Shown piece after piece: positions 1 through 8,912 of a DNA stretch of 64,000 nucleotides. Where the stretch lies: NCBI GenBank assembly GCA_947585665.1, contig CANPXE010000003.1:1-64000 (forward strand), written 5' to 3'. The position numbers and the translations under genes were made by a program. Under the pieces are notes generated by a model. That model saw nothing but the letters and a program-made list of their open reading frames with translations. It had not been told where the DNA came from and did no database searches. Numbering within the stretch: the first letter of the stretch is position 1; every line of letters begins with the position of its first letter. The DNA is from an uncultured Bacilli bacterium. Its GTDB lineage: Bacteria; Bacillota_I; Bacilli_A; RF39; UBA660.

Positions 1-38
1 TTTTTGTTTCAAAACATAAAAAAATTTTTTCCATAAGA

Positions 39-105
39 AAACCTCTAGAAAAATCTAGGGGTTTGTCTACAGTCTGATAAAATTCTATACATATGTATAG
101 AATTT
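39..105 (-). terminator. tandem hairpins after the acyl-CoA ligase gene
   Basis: Two inverted repeats lie just past the stop codon of the ligase gene. The first (80-105) is a perfect 26-bp AT-rich palindrome. The second (39-64) has 11-bp arms with one G-T pair and an AAAA loop, and is followed on the minus strand by TTTTCTT. The second looks like the working rho-independent terminator. Confidence 0.6.
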
Positions 106-108
106 ATT

Positions 109-2400
109 TTATTTTTTTAAAGTACCAAGTTTCTTTAATTTTGTAGTATCAATTTTTTTAGCTGGAGTATAAGGAAAGTCTTTTTCTTTCCAAAACTTAT
201 AATCATAAGGCATATGTTTAGAATCTATTCTTTCTTTTATATATAATGGTAATATTTTCAATAATTCTTCTTCGACTTTACCTTCATAACCATCTTTTAT
301 TGCAATATGAGCAACCGGCACTTTATATTGCTCACTATCATCATTCTTAGGATCATCTACTCCGACAACTGCACAATCAAAAATAGCATCTGAAAATAAT
401 TCTTTCTGTTTATCAGTCAATAAGTTTCCATCATAATTACCTATATCTAAAATAGCTTCACTTATGTAACTTGGTGAAATTTTTGTACCACTCTTTGTTG
501 CTATAGCATCACTCATCCTACCTACTATATGCAAAATACCATCTTCATCAAGTATACCTATATCAGAAGTTCTACCATATTTTTTACCATTGTATTCGGT
601 AAAAAATTCTGAAGTTTTTTTATCATTCTTAAAATATCTATCCATAGCAGTTGGTGCTGATACCCATATTTCTCCTTCTTCATTTATGCCTTTTTCCTCT
701 AATGTAGATGGATCAAATATACCAACAATATTTCCTGGAAGCGGAATACCAACAGATTGATACTTGAATGTTTCAGGATCATATGTTGGTGTAGTAACAC
801 CACCACAATATTGAGATAACCCCCAACCATTGTTTAAGACATATATAGAATTAGTCAATCTTAAATTATGATTGATATATTCATGCTTACCTTTTGGTAA
901 TGCATCAGCACCAGATGTTGGTGTTTTCAAATAACTCGAGTCTTTTATTTTTCCTTTTTGTATTTCATCGGCATACATTGTCCAGCACTTTGGAACACTT
1001 GATACGTGATTTGGTTTATTCTTTTCTAGCATTTTAGGAAATTCAGATTCTGTCCAACTAGGTATTAAAATAAGTTCTTGACCAACAGACAACGGAAAAC
1101 TTGTACCATTAACCATTCCAAAGGCCATAAAGATAGGCATCATACCTAAAAAACTATCTTCTGGTTGCATATCTGCAATAACATGTCTACATTGTTCTGT
1201 AGATGAAATAATTCCATCATTAGTTAATACTATACCTTCTGGTACACCTGTTGTTCCACTAGTATAAACAATAACCGCATCTCTACTCTTCTTATATTGT
1301 ATTGGTTCCAAATTTGGTAAGTCAGCACCATAGTTTCTAAAATCAATTATATCAAATACCTTTATGTTTTTATCTACGTTTAATTTTAATATCTTTTTAG
1401 CTTTAATACTATTTTTCAATGTTCTTATACTATCAAGTATATTATAAGGAAGTTTCATTGCCACAGGCATAGAATATTTTGGAGAAACAGAAATTACAGT
1501 GTCTACACTAGTATCTCTTATAATATCATTTACTTTACTCAATGATCCTTCACTATCTAACATTATAAATATTTTTGAATCTGCCTTTTTTACACAATTA
1601 TGTAATCTTTCTGCAGAAAAACGTGGGTCTAAAATTTGTGAAACTGCGCCTATTTTATTCAATGCAAATACAATATATAAACATTCAGGAGTATTAGATA
1701 CAGCCATACTAACTATATCCCCTTCCTTAACACCATATTTTTTAAATGCCTTAGCATATTTTTCTACCTCATTAAAAAATTCTCCATATGTTATTTTATT
1801 ATTAAAATAACTAAAGGCATTCTTATGTTTAGAACTTTTATTCATCATATTTATATAGTCATATAATGTTAATTTTGGTATTTTAGCATCTAACAATTTC
1901 TGTGGATAAAATTTTTCATATACTCTTTGTTCTGTTATTGTACTTCCTCTTTTTCCAGATACAATGTCAGAAATGATTTCTCTTTTTCTTTCTTCTCCTT
2001 GCCTCTTTTTATCTTGTTTTAATTTAGCAATAGTAGACAATACTTTTGTAGTATTTGGATATAAAATTCCATTTTTATCTTCTGTACAAAATTCAACAAT
2101 AGGTGTTTCTTTTGCTTGACAATATTTATTGCTAAATAAAACATCTATATTATATTTTCCTAAGATTAATTCCAAGTCTTCTTCTTTATATAATACAACA
2201 TCTGAAACTTTTATCTCATGCTGTTCTAACTTCTTTTTAATTTCATCATACATTTTTTTGTTTTCACTATAATTACTAACATTATAAAAAATATAAAAAT
2301 CTTTAGAACTTTCTTTTACTTTCTTTAAAAATGAATATAATTTTTCTTCTGAATACTGACCCTGTTGAAATATTGACGATAAATCAATTCCTATTCGCAT
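109..2400 (-). CDS. AMP-forming acyl-CoA/acyl-ACP ligase with unusual N-terminal extension
   Basis: This is an ANL-superfamily adenylate-forming enzyme that would activate a carboxylic acid, probably a fatty acid, with ATP and pass it to a thiol. The phosphate-binding motif YTSGTTGVPEG lies near residues 379-389. A GWGLSQ motif replaces the usual YGxTE, YGRTSDIG and GRMSD mark the hinge, and a C-terminal TPAKKID carries the expected lysine. At 763 aa it is about 200 residues longer than usual. The first 130 residues form a separate alpha/beta-looking domain, perhaps a decayed HAD fold (weak inference), followed by a lysine-rich linker. The ATG follows GGAGG with good spacing. It stands alone between its own terminator and a structured leader. 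The substrate cannot be read from the sequence. Confidence 0.85.
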   Translation of the reverse strand: MRIGIDLSSIFQQGQYSEEKLYSFLKKVKESSKDFYIFYNVSNYSENKKMYDEIKKKLEQHEIKVSDVVLYKEEDLELILGKYNIDVLFSNKYCQAKETPIVEFCTEDKNGILYPNTTKVLSTIAKLKQDKKRQGEERKREIISDIVSGKRGSTITEQRVYEKFYPQKLLDAKIPKLTLYDYINMMNKSSKHKNAFSYFNNKITYGEFFNEVEKYAKAFKKYGVKEGDIVSMAVSNTPECLYIVFALNKIGAVSQILDPRFSAERLHNCVKKADSKIFIMLDSEGSLSKVNDIIRDTSVDTVISVSPKYSMPVAMKLPYNILDSIRTLKNSIKAKKILKLNVDKNIKVFDIIDFRNYGADLPNLEPIQYKKSRDAVIVYTSGTTGVPEGIVLTNDGIISSTEQCRHVIADMQPEDSFLGMMPIFMAFGMVNGTSFPLSVGQELILIPSWTESEFPKMLEKNKPNHVSSVPKCWTMYADEIQKGKIKDSSYLKTPTSGADALPKGKHEYINHNLRLTNSIYVLNNGWGLSQYCGGVTTPTYDPETFKYQSVGIPLPGNIVGIFDPSTLEEKGINEEGEIWVSAPTAMDRYFKNDKKTSEFFTEYNGKKYGRTSDIGILDEDGILHIVGRMSDAIATKSGTKISPSYISEAILDIGNYDGNLLTDKQKELFSDAIFDCAVVGVDDPKNDDSEQYKVPVAHIAIKDGYEGKVEEELLKILPLYIKERIDSKHMPYDYKFWKEKDFPYTPAKKIDTTKLKKLGTLKK

Positions 2401-2454
2401 ATTTTTCCTCCATAACTATATTATTATTCATTAATATAATTTTTCCTATAATAA

Positions 2455-2511
2455 AAATAGTTTCAGCAAAATATAAAACATCTTTAAATGTTTTATCAGT
2501 TAAAACTATTT
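2455..2511 (-). promoter_or_regulatory. structured leader or attenuator before the acyl ligase
   Basis: A nested stem-loop lies in the 5' leader. The outer 9-bp arms AAATAGTTT/AAACTATTT (2455-2463 and 2503-2511) enclose an inner 7-bp stem, AAAACAT/ATGTTTT (2475-2481 and 2488-2494). On the minus strand the outer stem is followed at once by TTATT, making a U-rich tail, so it resembles an attenuator. It ends about 55 nt before the ATG. I recognise no known riboswitch class. Confidence 0.4.
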
Positions 2512-2570
2512 CCCTTTTTATTCCACTCGTTTTTAGTTTACAACATTTTTTAAATCAATTCAATAAAAAA

Positions 2571-2587
2571 GAATAGATTATCTATTC
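2571..2587 (-). terminator. terminator of the Nudix/apt operon
   Basis: The hairpin GAATAGA-TAA-TCTATTC overlaps the stop codon of the Nudix gene and is followed on the minus strand by TTTTTTATT. Confidence 0.75.
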
Positions 2588-3111
2588 TCTAATACCCTTT
2601 TTAAATCATTATAAACATATTCATGGTACATTATATTTTCTTTTGAGTTATTTTTATCTTTTAAAAACTTATCTATTTTCATATATTTAACATTACCAAC
2701 TTCTGTTTCTTGAAGAGTTAATTCATCTAGTTTTATATTTTTTCTTAAAAGAAAGACATCAACAAATTCATTACTATTAATTCCTTTATATGTTAATTTT
2801 TCTTTAATTGTAAATAAAAATTTTAATTCATTTCTTTTTATATCTAATCCTAATTCTTCTTTTCCTTCTCTTATAGCAGCATCAATACTTGTCTCACCAC
2901 TATCAACATGACCAGCAAAAGAAACATCCCAAACATCTGGAAAAAAGTCTTTTTTAGAACAACGATATTGTAACATTATCTCGTCATTATCATTAACTAT
3001 CCATACATGGACTGCTTTATGCCACAAACCTTTTTGATGAGCAATTTTTTTATTAATCGTCCCAACATAATTACCTTGTTCATCAAATTGATCTATGAAT
3101 TCTTCAACCAT
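2578..3111 (-). CDS. Nudix hydrolase, IDI/YfcD-like
   Basis: This is a 177-aa Nudix protein. The Nudix box runs from GHVDSGETS to REGKEELGL and keeps the spacing G-x5-E-x7-RE-x2-EE-x-G, so the metal-binding glutamates are intact. The segment before it (FDEQGNYVG, then a histidine-containing HKAVHVW) resembles the YfcD and isopentenyl-diphosphate isomerase branch, whose members act on pyrophosphate substrates. The substrate is unknown. The ATG overlaps the end of the upstream NrtR-like gene by 8 bp, so the two are co-transcribed and probably translationally coupled. Confidence 0.85.
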   Translation of the reverse strand: MVEEFIDQFDEQGNYVGTINKKIAHQKGLWHKAVHVWIVNDNDEIMLQYRCSKKDFFPDVWDVSFAGHVDSGETSIDAAIREGKEELGLDIKRNELKFLFTIKEKLTYKGINSNEFVDVFLLRKNIKLDELTLQETEVGNVKYMKIDKFLKDKNNSKENIMYHEYVYNDLKRVLENR

Positions 3112-3901
3112 TATCTTTTTCCTTTCCTATATATTTAAATAAATTAGATGGTCGATGCCCTCCTGTTTTAACTTGTTCTTCAATCATTTGGATTTTTGGA
3201 CCAATAACTCTTCTAAATGCCGAATTAATTAATTTCTTTCCTAAGATTATTTCATAGACCTGTTTTAATTCTCCAATAGTGAATTCTTTTGGCATTAAGT
3301 TAAATACGATATCAGTAGTCTCGGCTTTTTTACGAAGTTCAATAATACCTCTAGTAATAATCAAACCATGATCTGACATAATGTTTTCACTATTCTTTAA
3401 AGAATATAAATACTGGTTAGCTTCTTTATTAATTAATTTTTTAAATACTTGTACTTTAATCTTATCTTCATTTTCTAAATTTAAATTTATAACTTTATCT
3501 TTTTCATTAAAATCAATATCAAACCAACGAGCATTATCTGATAATTTATCTTTAATACTATTTTTATCAATTAAAGCAATATAGGCAGTTGATATGACTC
3601 TTCCCCTTGGGTCTCTTTTTACTTCATCAAATATTCCTAATTGTTCTACATAAATATTAGTTAAATTGGTTTCCTTTTTTAAAACACGCATTGCTGCTTC
3701 AAAAGAAGTTTCATCTTGTCTAACAAAACCTCCAGGTAAACACCAAGAATTCTTAAATGGTTCTTTATCTCTTTTAATCAATAGAATACTAAAATATTTT
3801 TGGGGTAGACCTCGACAATTATCATTAGTACGACTATCGATGGCATAAATAAGTATGTCAGTTGCATAATTACATTTGGAACTATTATCCATATCAATCA
3901 T
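3104..3901 (-). CDS. NrtR-like transcriptional regulator: Nudix-type sensor plus winged helix
   Basis: The 265-aa protein has an N-terminal Nudix-fold domain (residues about 10-150) and a C-terminal winged helix (about 175-260), the layout of NrtR regulators that sense ADP-ribose or related nucleotides. Its Nudix box has lost catalytic residues: the RExxEE core reads RVLKKE. This fits a ligand-binding rather than hydrolytic role. The C-terminal part contains the typical PKEFTIGELKQVYE and FRRVIG segments. No NAD-biosynthesis gene is nearby. The neighbours are apt upstream and a catalytically intact Nudix gene downstream, so the regulon may concern nucleotide salvage or clean-up (inference). 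A second in-frame ATG lies three codons in. Confidence 0.75.
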   Translation of the reverse strand: MIDMDNSSKCNYATDILIYAIDSRTNDNCRGLPQKYFSILLIKRDKEPFKNSWCLPGGFVRQDETSFEAAMRVLKKETNLTNIYVEQLGIFDEVKRDPRGRVISTAYIALIDKNSIKDKLSDNARWFDIDFNEKDKVINLNLENEDKIKVQVFKKLINKEANQYLYSLKNSENIMSDHGLIITRGIIELRKKAETTDIVFNLMPKEFTIGELKQVYEIILGKKLINSAFRRVIGPKIQMIEEQVKTGGHRPSNLFKYIGKEKDNG

Positions 3902-3910
3902 TTCTTTCCT

Positions 3911-4486
3911 TTATTTAATAATTTTAATTTTATGTTTTTCTTCTTCTTGTTTTTTTGAAATGTCTAATTCATCACTCGTCATTAAAGCATTAACTTTATC
4001 TTCCGTTAGTAAAACGTTTAATACAACATAAGCTTCATCCAATGTTCCACCACTTGCTTTAACTAATTTTTGTGATGCGCGATAAGTACCACCAGTTGCA
4101 TATACATCATCGACAAAAACACATTTTTTACCATTTAAATCAACAACTGGTATATCTAATTCAATACTAGAATATTCTGTTTTATCACTTGTTCTTGCTT
4201 GAACGAATTCCTCTGGTATTTTTCCTTTTTTTCTAATAGGAATTAATGGTTTATGTAAAAGTGCCGCAACATAGCTTCCCCATAAGAATCCTCTTGCATC
4301 AGGTGAAACAATGTAATCAATATCACCACTTTCTTCAACGATTTTATCTTTAAGTGAAGTTGCAACAACTCTAAAACTTTCAGCATCATTTAAAGTTGGT
4401 GTCAAATCAACAAAGTTAACACCATCAGTAGGCCAATCTAAAGCAACGCGGTATAATATATTTTTAAATTCTTTTATTTCTTTCAT
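3911..4486 (-). CDS. apt: adenine phosphoribosyltransferase
   Basis: This enzyme makes AMP from adenine and PRPP in purine salvage. The PRPP-binding loop reads VFVDDVYATGGT, and SPDARGFLWG with PIRKKGKIP match the Apt core. I start it at the second ATG, because GGAG lies 8 nt upstream of it but only 3 nt from the first. The protein is about 191 aa, roughly 20 longer than usual, because of a charged, lysine- and glutamate-rich C-terminal tail. It sits in an operon with two zinc-ribbon proteins upstream and two Nudix-domain proteins downstream. Confidence 0.92.
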   Translation of the reverse strand: MKEIKEFKNILYRVALDWPTDGVNFVDLTPTLNDAESFRVVATSLKDKIVEESGDIDYIVSPDARGFLWGSYVAALLHKPLIPIRKKGKIPEEFVQARTSDKTEYSSIELDIPVVDLNGKKCVFVDDVYATGGTYRASQKLVKASGGTLDEAYVVLNVLLTEDKVNALMTSDELDISKKQEEEKHKIKIIK

Positions 4487-4546
4487 AAACATTTCTCCTT
4501 TTCTTTATAATAACATAAATATTTATCATTCTTATAGTTTATTATT

Positions 4547-4804
4547 CTATCTTATTCTTTTTTCATATGCTTTATCTTTAACGTAAGATGGTAACTCTAT
4601 TTCAGGGACATCTGTTAGCTGACCACAAACAGGACAGCAAAATGTATAAAATGTATCACAGCCACCGCCATAGTCATAAGAGCGAGTTGTGAAGAGATCA
4701 TCAACTTCAACTCTTAGTAGAGATTCACACCCTCCTCCACCATTTCCTTTTCCTGTACATCTTTTGTCTAAATGCCATCCAGTACCTTTTTCCAATATTT
4801 TCAT
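4547..4804 (-). CDS. small cysteine-rich protein, probable zinc ribbon
   Basis: This 85-aa protein is of unknown function. It has a Gly-rich segment (CTGKGNGGGGC), a tyrosine/glycine stretch (YDYGGGC), and a CCPVCG knuckle near residues 56-61 that with the earlier cysteines could bind zinc. It has no signal peptide or membrane segment. It is the second gene of the operon that starts at the promoter near 5,080, between another small CxxC protein and apt. I recognise the general type as a conserved hypothetical but know of no assigned function. Confidence 0.7.
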   Translation of the reverse strand: MKILEKGTGWHLDKRCTGKGNGGGGCESLLRVEVDDLFTTRSYDYGGGCDTFYTFCCPVCGQLTDVPEIELPSYVKDKAYEKRIR

Positions 4805-4818
4805 ATCTTTACCTTCCT

Positions 4819-5049
4819 TTACATTAATTTAAGTAAATACCTTTTCATTGCCAAAAGTTTAACTTTTAAGTTTAATTTTTCGGTACTTATATCATTGCTG
4901 TTGCCACAAACTAGACATTGAAAATCATATTTTTCATCATTATCTTTTAAATAATGATAGTTTATATCATTTTCTTCAACTAATAATAGTGATTGACAAA
5001 AATGACATTTTTCTTTTTTAGACCAAAAACTATTCTGAATACTTTCCAT
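4819..5049 (-). CDS. small double-CxxC protein, probable zinc ribbon
   Basis: This 76-aa protein has two CxxC knuckles, CHFC at residues 15-18 and CLVC at 45-48, separated by an acidic stretch and followed by a basic helical tail, as in zinc-ribbon proteins. It is the first gene after a strong promoter and is followed closely by a second cysteine-rich gene. The SD GGGAGG lies just before the ATG. The function is unknown. Confidence 0.65.
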   Translation of the reverse strand: MESIQNSFWSKKEKCHFCQSLLLVEENDINYHYLKDNDEKYDFQCLVCGNSNDISTEKLNLKVKLLAMKRYLLKLM

Positions 5050-5072
5050 TAAATCCCTCCCAACATAGTTAC

Positions 5073-5101
5073 ATTTTAATACAAAGTTATGATGCTGTCA
5101 A
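5073..5101 (-). promoter_or_regulatory. promoter of the zinc-ribbon/apt/Nudix operon
   Basis: A perfect -35 TTGACA (5096-5101) and a -10 TAAAAT (5073-5078) are separated by 17 bp on the minus strand, about 24 bp before the first ATG. Confidence 0.75.
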
Positions 5102-5144
5102 TAACTTTTTATCATTTTATTACAAAGTTTTAAAAAATAAAAAA

Positions 5145-5165
5145 GAGAAATCTTTTCGATTTCTC
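5145..5165 (-). terminator. terminator after the M23 hydrolase gene
   Basis: A perfect 8-bp stem, GAGAAATC/GATTTCTC, with a 5-nt loop is followed on the minus strand by TTTTTTATTTTTT. It closes the ftsE-ftsX-M23 operon. Confidence 0.9.
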
Positions 5166-5168
5166 AAA

Positions 5169-6374
5169 TTATCTTGATGACCAACTATTATAGGTACCTT
5201 TAGGGAAATTAATTAATCCTCTTGGTCCTTTATATCCCTGGTTATACAGTTTTTTAGCATAAGCTACATATTTACTCCATGTACTACAATTCTTATCAGC
5301 ACTATCATATAAGCGACAAGGGAATATTTCCAAATGTAAGTGTGGTCCTGTTGCATATCCACTCATTCCCATATATCCAATCCAGTCATTTGAGGTAACT
5401 TTCATACCAACATATATCTTAGGATTATATTTACTCATATGACAATAGTTAGAAGTATAATACTTTTTAGTCTTTGAATCATAGTGTTTAATTAGAACAA
5501 CAAGTGCTCCATAATAATCTTTATGGATTGATGTAATCGTCCCACTAGCAACAGCATATATCTTCGTACTATATGGATTTTTATTACCAATATCAACGGC
5601 ACGATGTAAGCTTCCATTACGCATTTTAAACTCACTAGTAACATATCCAGAAGTTGTTGGACGACGCCATGTTCCACTTAAAACATCTTTCATACAGTCT
5701 TTACCAATGACATCATCATCTTTACATTCTTTTTCATAAGATTTTATCAACTTCTCATATATTTTAATCTGATCACTTACTTTTACACCTGATTCAGATA
5801 AAGCATCTTTATCATCACCTAAAGATTCAACTTTATCTTCCAATTCTGATTGTTTATTATTTAATTCTTTTTCTTTTTTATTTATTTCTTGTTCACGATT
5901 TTTACTCGTTTCTATTAAATCATCCAATTCATCAATCATATTATCATTGTAATCCGTAATTTGTTCAACGACTGATGCACGATATAGAAAATCCGTTACA
6001 CTTTCAGCACCAAAGGCATATTCCATATACAAATCACGACCATTTGATAACTGTAAGTATTCGATTAATTTTTTTGTTTGTAATTCTTTTTTATTTATTT
6101 CTTCTTTATATTTAGTAACATCTTCTTGTAATTGTTCTATTTCAGCAGCCATACTTATCATTTGGGATTTAATTGATTTTATCTCACCATTAGTACTTTC
6201 AATCTCTGATTGTGTTTTATTTATAGATGCCTGGGTTGCAGCATAATCAGCTTTAAATTTAGCAAGGTCATTCTTATAATCACGTAAAGTCTTATTATTA
6301 CTAGCAGCATAAGTCGTTGGCATGAAACTCAAAAATATTGTCAATACTAAAAATACGGACACTATCTTTTTCAT
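5169..6374 (-). CDS. secreted M23 peptidoglycan hydrolase with coiled coil (EnvC/PcsB-like FtsEX partner)
   Basis: A 401-aa exported protein. The signal peptide ends near residue 24 (TYAAS). A long coiled coil covers about 27-215, and a LytM/M23 domain covers about 235-390. The zinc ligands are visible as HRAVD (His257, Asp261) and GPHLHLE (His345, His347). It lies 2 bp after ftsX. The coiled coil plus hydrolase layout matches proteins that FtsEX activates at the septum, so a role in septal wall splitting is a sound inference. The start follows AAGGTG. Confidence 0.9.
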   Translation of the reverse strand: MKKIVSVFLVLTIFLSFMPTTYAASNNKTLRDYKNDLAKFKADYAATQASINKTQSEIESTNGEIKSIKSQMISMAAEIEQLQEDVTKYKEEINKKELQTKKLIEYLQLSNGRDLYMEYAFGAESVTDFLYRASVVEQITDYNDNMIDELDDLIETSKNREQEINKKEKELNNKQSELEDKVESLGDDKDALSESGVKVSDQIKIYEKLIKSYEKECKDDDVIGKDCMKDVLSGTWRRPTTSGYVTSEFKMRNGSLHRAVDIGNKNPYSTKIYAVASGTITSIHKDYYGALVVLIKHYDSKTKKYYTSNYCHMSKYNPKIYVGMKVTSNDWIGYMGMSGYATGPHLHLEIFPCRLYDSADKNCSTWSKYVAYAKKLYNQGYKGPRGLINFPKGTYNSWSSR

Positions 6375-6376
6375 AG

Positions 6377-7279
6377 TTACACCTTTAAATACTTTCTAAC
6401 AGCACGACCACTACCAAGCATTCCAACAAGCATACCAATTCCTAGAATAATTAAAGAAACCCAGAAAACGAATGGTTGCGGATTAATCAATTTAATTAAA
6501 GATGAAAATAGTTCACCATCAAATGAATTATATAAGTAAGTATAACCATAAATCGTTATCAATATTGGAACAATAGAACCAATCATACCTATAACCATTC
6601 CTTCAATAACAAATGGATATTTAATAGAAAGGTTGGATGCTCCTACTAAACGCATAATTGAAATTTCTCTCTTTCTTGAAAAAATAGTTAATTTAATAGT
6701 ATTTACAATCAAGAATACATTTACCAAAACTAGAGCTACGACAATAATTATAGTGATATTACGTACTACTTTAAAAACTGAAAGCATTTTTTCAACCATA
6801 CTCTCACCATAATTAATAGTATGAACTAAATCTATTTTTTTAATTTTGGCAACGGTATCTTTAATATCTTCTAGTTTTGTTACTTTAATTAAAAAACTAT
6901 CTTTTAAAGGTGATTCATCTTCATCCATGTCACCTAATATTTCTTTTAGAACTTCATCTTCTTTCATCATCTCTTCTTTTTCTTGTTGCTTTGTTTTTAA
7001 AGTAATTGACTCAATATTATCGATCTTACGGAGTTGTGCATCAACTTGTTCAAGATCCAAATCAGTTGCTTTGGAATCGATAAAAGCAATGATGGTAACA
7101 TCTTTTTTAATCGTATCAGTGAAATTGTTTATATTCCAACTAGCGATAATTGATACAGCAATTACTACTAAGGTAATACTAATACAAGAAACAGACGCTA
7201 TTGATAAAGAAAAGTTTCTAAATACACTTTTAAAGGCATCTCTAATACCTCTTGATAACATTCTAATCAGCTTCATCAT
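6377..7279 (-). CDS. ftsX: cell-division ABC transporter permease FtsX
   Basis: This membrane partner of FtsE has one N-terminal transmembrane helix, a large extracellular loop (about residues 60-160) and three C-terminal helices, the standard FtsX topology. I place the start at the ATG at 7279 (MMKLIRML), about 7 nt after AAAGGG. The longer frame has an upstream ATG with poorer spacing. It overlaps the end of ftsE by 17 bp. With FtsE it should gate the adjacent M23 hydrolase across the membrane. Confidence 0.93.
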   Translation of the reverse strand: MMKLIRMLSRGIRDAFKSVFRNFSLSIASVSCISITLVVIAVSIIASWNINNFTDTIKKDVTIIAFIDSKATDLDLEQVDAQLRKIDNIESITLKTKQQEKEEMMKEDEVLKEILGDMDEDESPLKDSFLIKVTKLEDIKDTVAKIKKIDLVHTINYGESMVEKMLSVFKVVRNITIIIVVALVLVNVFLIVNTIKLTIFSRKREISIMRLVGASNLSIKYPFVIEGMVIGMIGSIVPILITIYGYTYLYNSFDGELFSSLIKLINPQPFVFWVSLIILGIGMLVGMLGSGRAVRKYLKV

Positions 7280-7961
7280 AATACTTCCCTTTCTCATAAT
7301 CTTGAATTAAATGACCATCTTTAAGAACAACAACCCTCTTCTTCATCTTATCAACTATTTCACGATCGTGAGTAGCCATAATAATAGTTGTTCCTATAGT
7401 CTTATTGATACTTTCAAGTAATTTAACAATTTCCATACTCATATCGGGATCAAGATTACCAGTTGGCTCATCACAAATCAATAATTTAGGATTATTAACA
7501 ATTGCACGAGCAATAGCAACACGTTGTTGTTCCCCACCTGATAATTGATCAGGATAAGCTCTTGTTTTTGATTTAAGTCCAACTAATTCAATAGCTTTTA
7601 AAGTTTTAGCACGAATCTCTGATTTCTTTGCTCCTATACATTCAAGAGCAAACGCTACATTTTCATAAACCGTAAGTTTAGGTAATAAACGATAGTCTTG
7701 AAAGACAATTCCTAATTTACGACGCAACTTATAAACTTTACTATCACGTAATTTTGCCACATTTAAACCACCTAGTATAATGGCACCACTACTAGGCTTA
7801 ATTTCTCTATACAACATCTTTATAAAAGTAGATTTTCCGCTTCCACTCCCACCAATTACAAAGACGAAATCTCCTCTTTTAATTTTAATAGAAATGTCGT
7901 GTAAGGCATTAACTCCATTCTTATATCTGACGTTAACATTACTAATACTAATTAATTCCAT
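7263..7961 (-). CDS. ftsE: cell-division ABC ATPase FtsE
   Basis: The ATPase of the FtsEX complex. It shows Walker [11 protein letters not shown]-loop [13 protein letters not shown], signature LSGGEQQR and Walker [13 protein letters not shown], all intact. The ATG at 7961 follows GGTGG. An open frame continues upstream to a TTG, but FtsE proteins begin where chosen here. A likely extended -10 (TGTTATAAT, 7990-7995) lies 29 bp upstream, so the ftsE-ftsX-M23 unit can be transcribed separately from prfB. Confidence 0.95.
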   Translation of the reverse strand: MELISISNVNVRYKNGVNALHDISIKIKRGDFVFVIGGSGSGKSTFIKMLYREIKPSSGAIILGGLNVAKLRDSKVYKLRRKLGIVFQDYRLLPKLTVYENVAFALECIGAKKSEIRAKTLKAIELVGLKSKTRAYPDQLSGGEQQRVAIARAIVNNPKLLICDEPTGNLDPDMSMEIVKLLESINKTIGTTIIMATHDREIVDKMKKRVVVLKDGHLIQDYEKGKYYDEAD

Positions 7962-8066
7962 TTTCCACCACCTAAGTCTACTATAAGTAATTATAACACA
8001 TATTTCGACCAAATACTACATTTAAGGAAGTAGAAACACTATTTGACACTGGTAATTATTGCTATT

Positions 8067-8912
8067 TTAAATGCCACCTTCTAATTGATAAGAGTCTGTA
8101 ACGACGAAGAAAACATCTTTATCTATTCTTTTAACACCTTCTGTTAGTTTGTAATAATCACGACTTGGAATAACAGTCATAAGAGCTTTTTGCGGTTTTT
8201 TAGACTTATCTTGATTAATATTAAAAACAGTAACACCATGTCCTAACGTCTTTTTAATGTATTCTGTTACTTTTTCTTCTTCATTAGTTATGATTAAGAA
8301 AGATTTATTGGAAGATATTCCTAGTAGAATACGATTAACTACAGTACTACTAATCGCAAGAACAACTACACCAACTAAAATATCAGATAAACCAAAGACA
8401 AACACACCAGCAAACAAAATAATAGCGTTTAAAAAGAAATTAACTTTAGCAATAGAAACTTTGAATATCTTATTAATAATTTGACTAATTTGCGGAATAC
8501 CACCCTGACTGAAACCAATCTTACAAACTGTTCCAATAATAAATCCTGATATCATACCAGCAAAAATACCAACTAATAACTTATCATTAGATTGTAAGAA
8601 AGAAATAGAAGAAATTCCAGACGTAATAGATACGAAGAAAGGATAAATAAGAATAGCGACAATAGAACTAGAAGATACTTCTATTCCTAAAATAATAAAG
8701 CTAAAAATCAAAATGACAACAGAAAAAATAAGAATAAAAATAGCTGGTTCGATACCAAAAACTTCTTCAACAATAATTGATAAACCATTAGCTCCACCAG
8801 AAACAATATGATTAGGATTTAAAAACAAGTTATAATTGACTGCTGATACAAACATCAAAACGATTAGGCTTAAGTATCTCAAAGCATTTTTTAACTTACT
8901 TCTTTTCTTCAT
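8067..8912 (-). CDS. YitT-family membrane protein (second copy)
   Basis: A 281-aa protein with about five or six hydrophobic helices in the first 200 residues and a soluble C-terminal domain ending GG I, the YitT (DUF161 plus DUF2179) layout. The function of the family is not settled; some members are proposed transporters. Its ATG overlaps the TGA of the preceding paralogue (ATGA), so the pair is translationally coupled. Confidence 0.85.
   Translation of the reverse strand: MKKRSKLKNALRYLSLIVLMFVSAVNYNLFLNPNHIVSGGANGLSIIVEEVFGIEPAIFILIFSVVILIFSFIILGIEVSSSSIVAILIYPFFVSITSGISSISFLQSNDKLLVGIFAGMISGFIIGTVCKIGFSQGGIPQISQIINKIFKVSIAKVNFFLNAIILFAGVFVFGLSDILVGVVVLAISSTVVNRILLGISSNKSFLIITNEEEKVTEYIKKTLGHGVTVFNINQDKSKKPQKALMTVIPSRDYYKLTEGVKRIDKDVFFVVTDSYQLEGGI

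Noticed and set aside
6846-7310. Long antisense frame opposite ftsX
   Set aside because: It is serine-rich, shares the codon pattern of the shadow strand and has no SD. ftsX is clearly the real gene.
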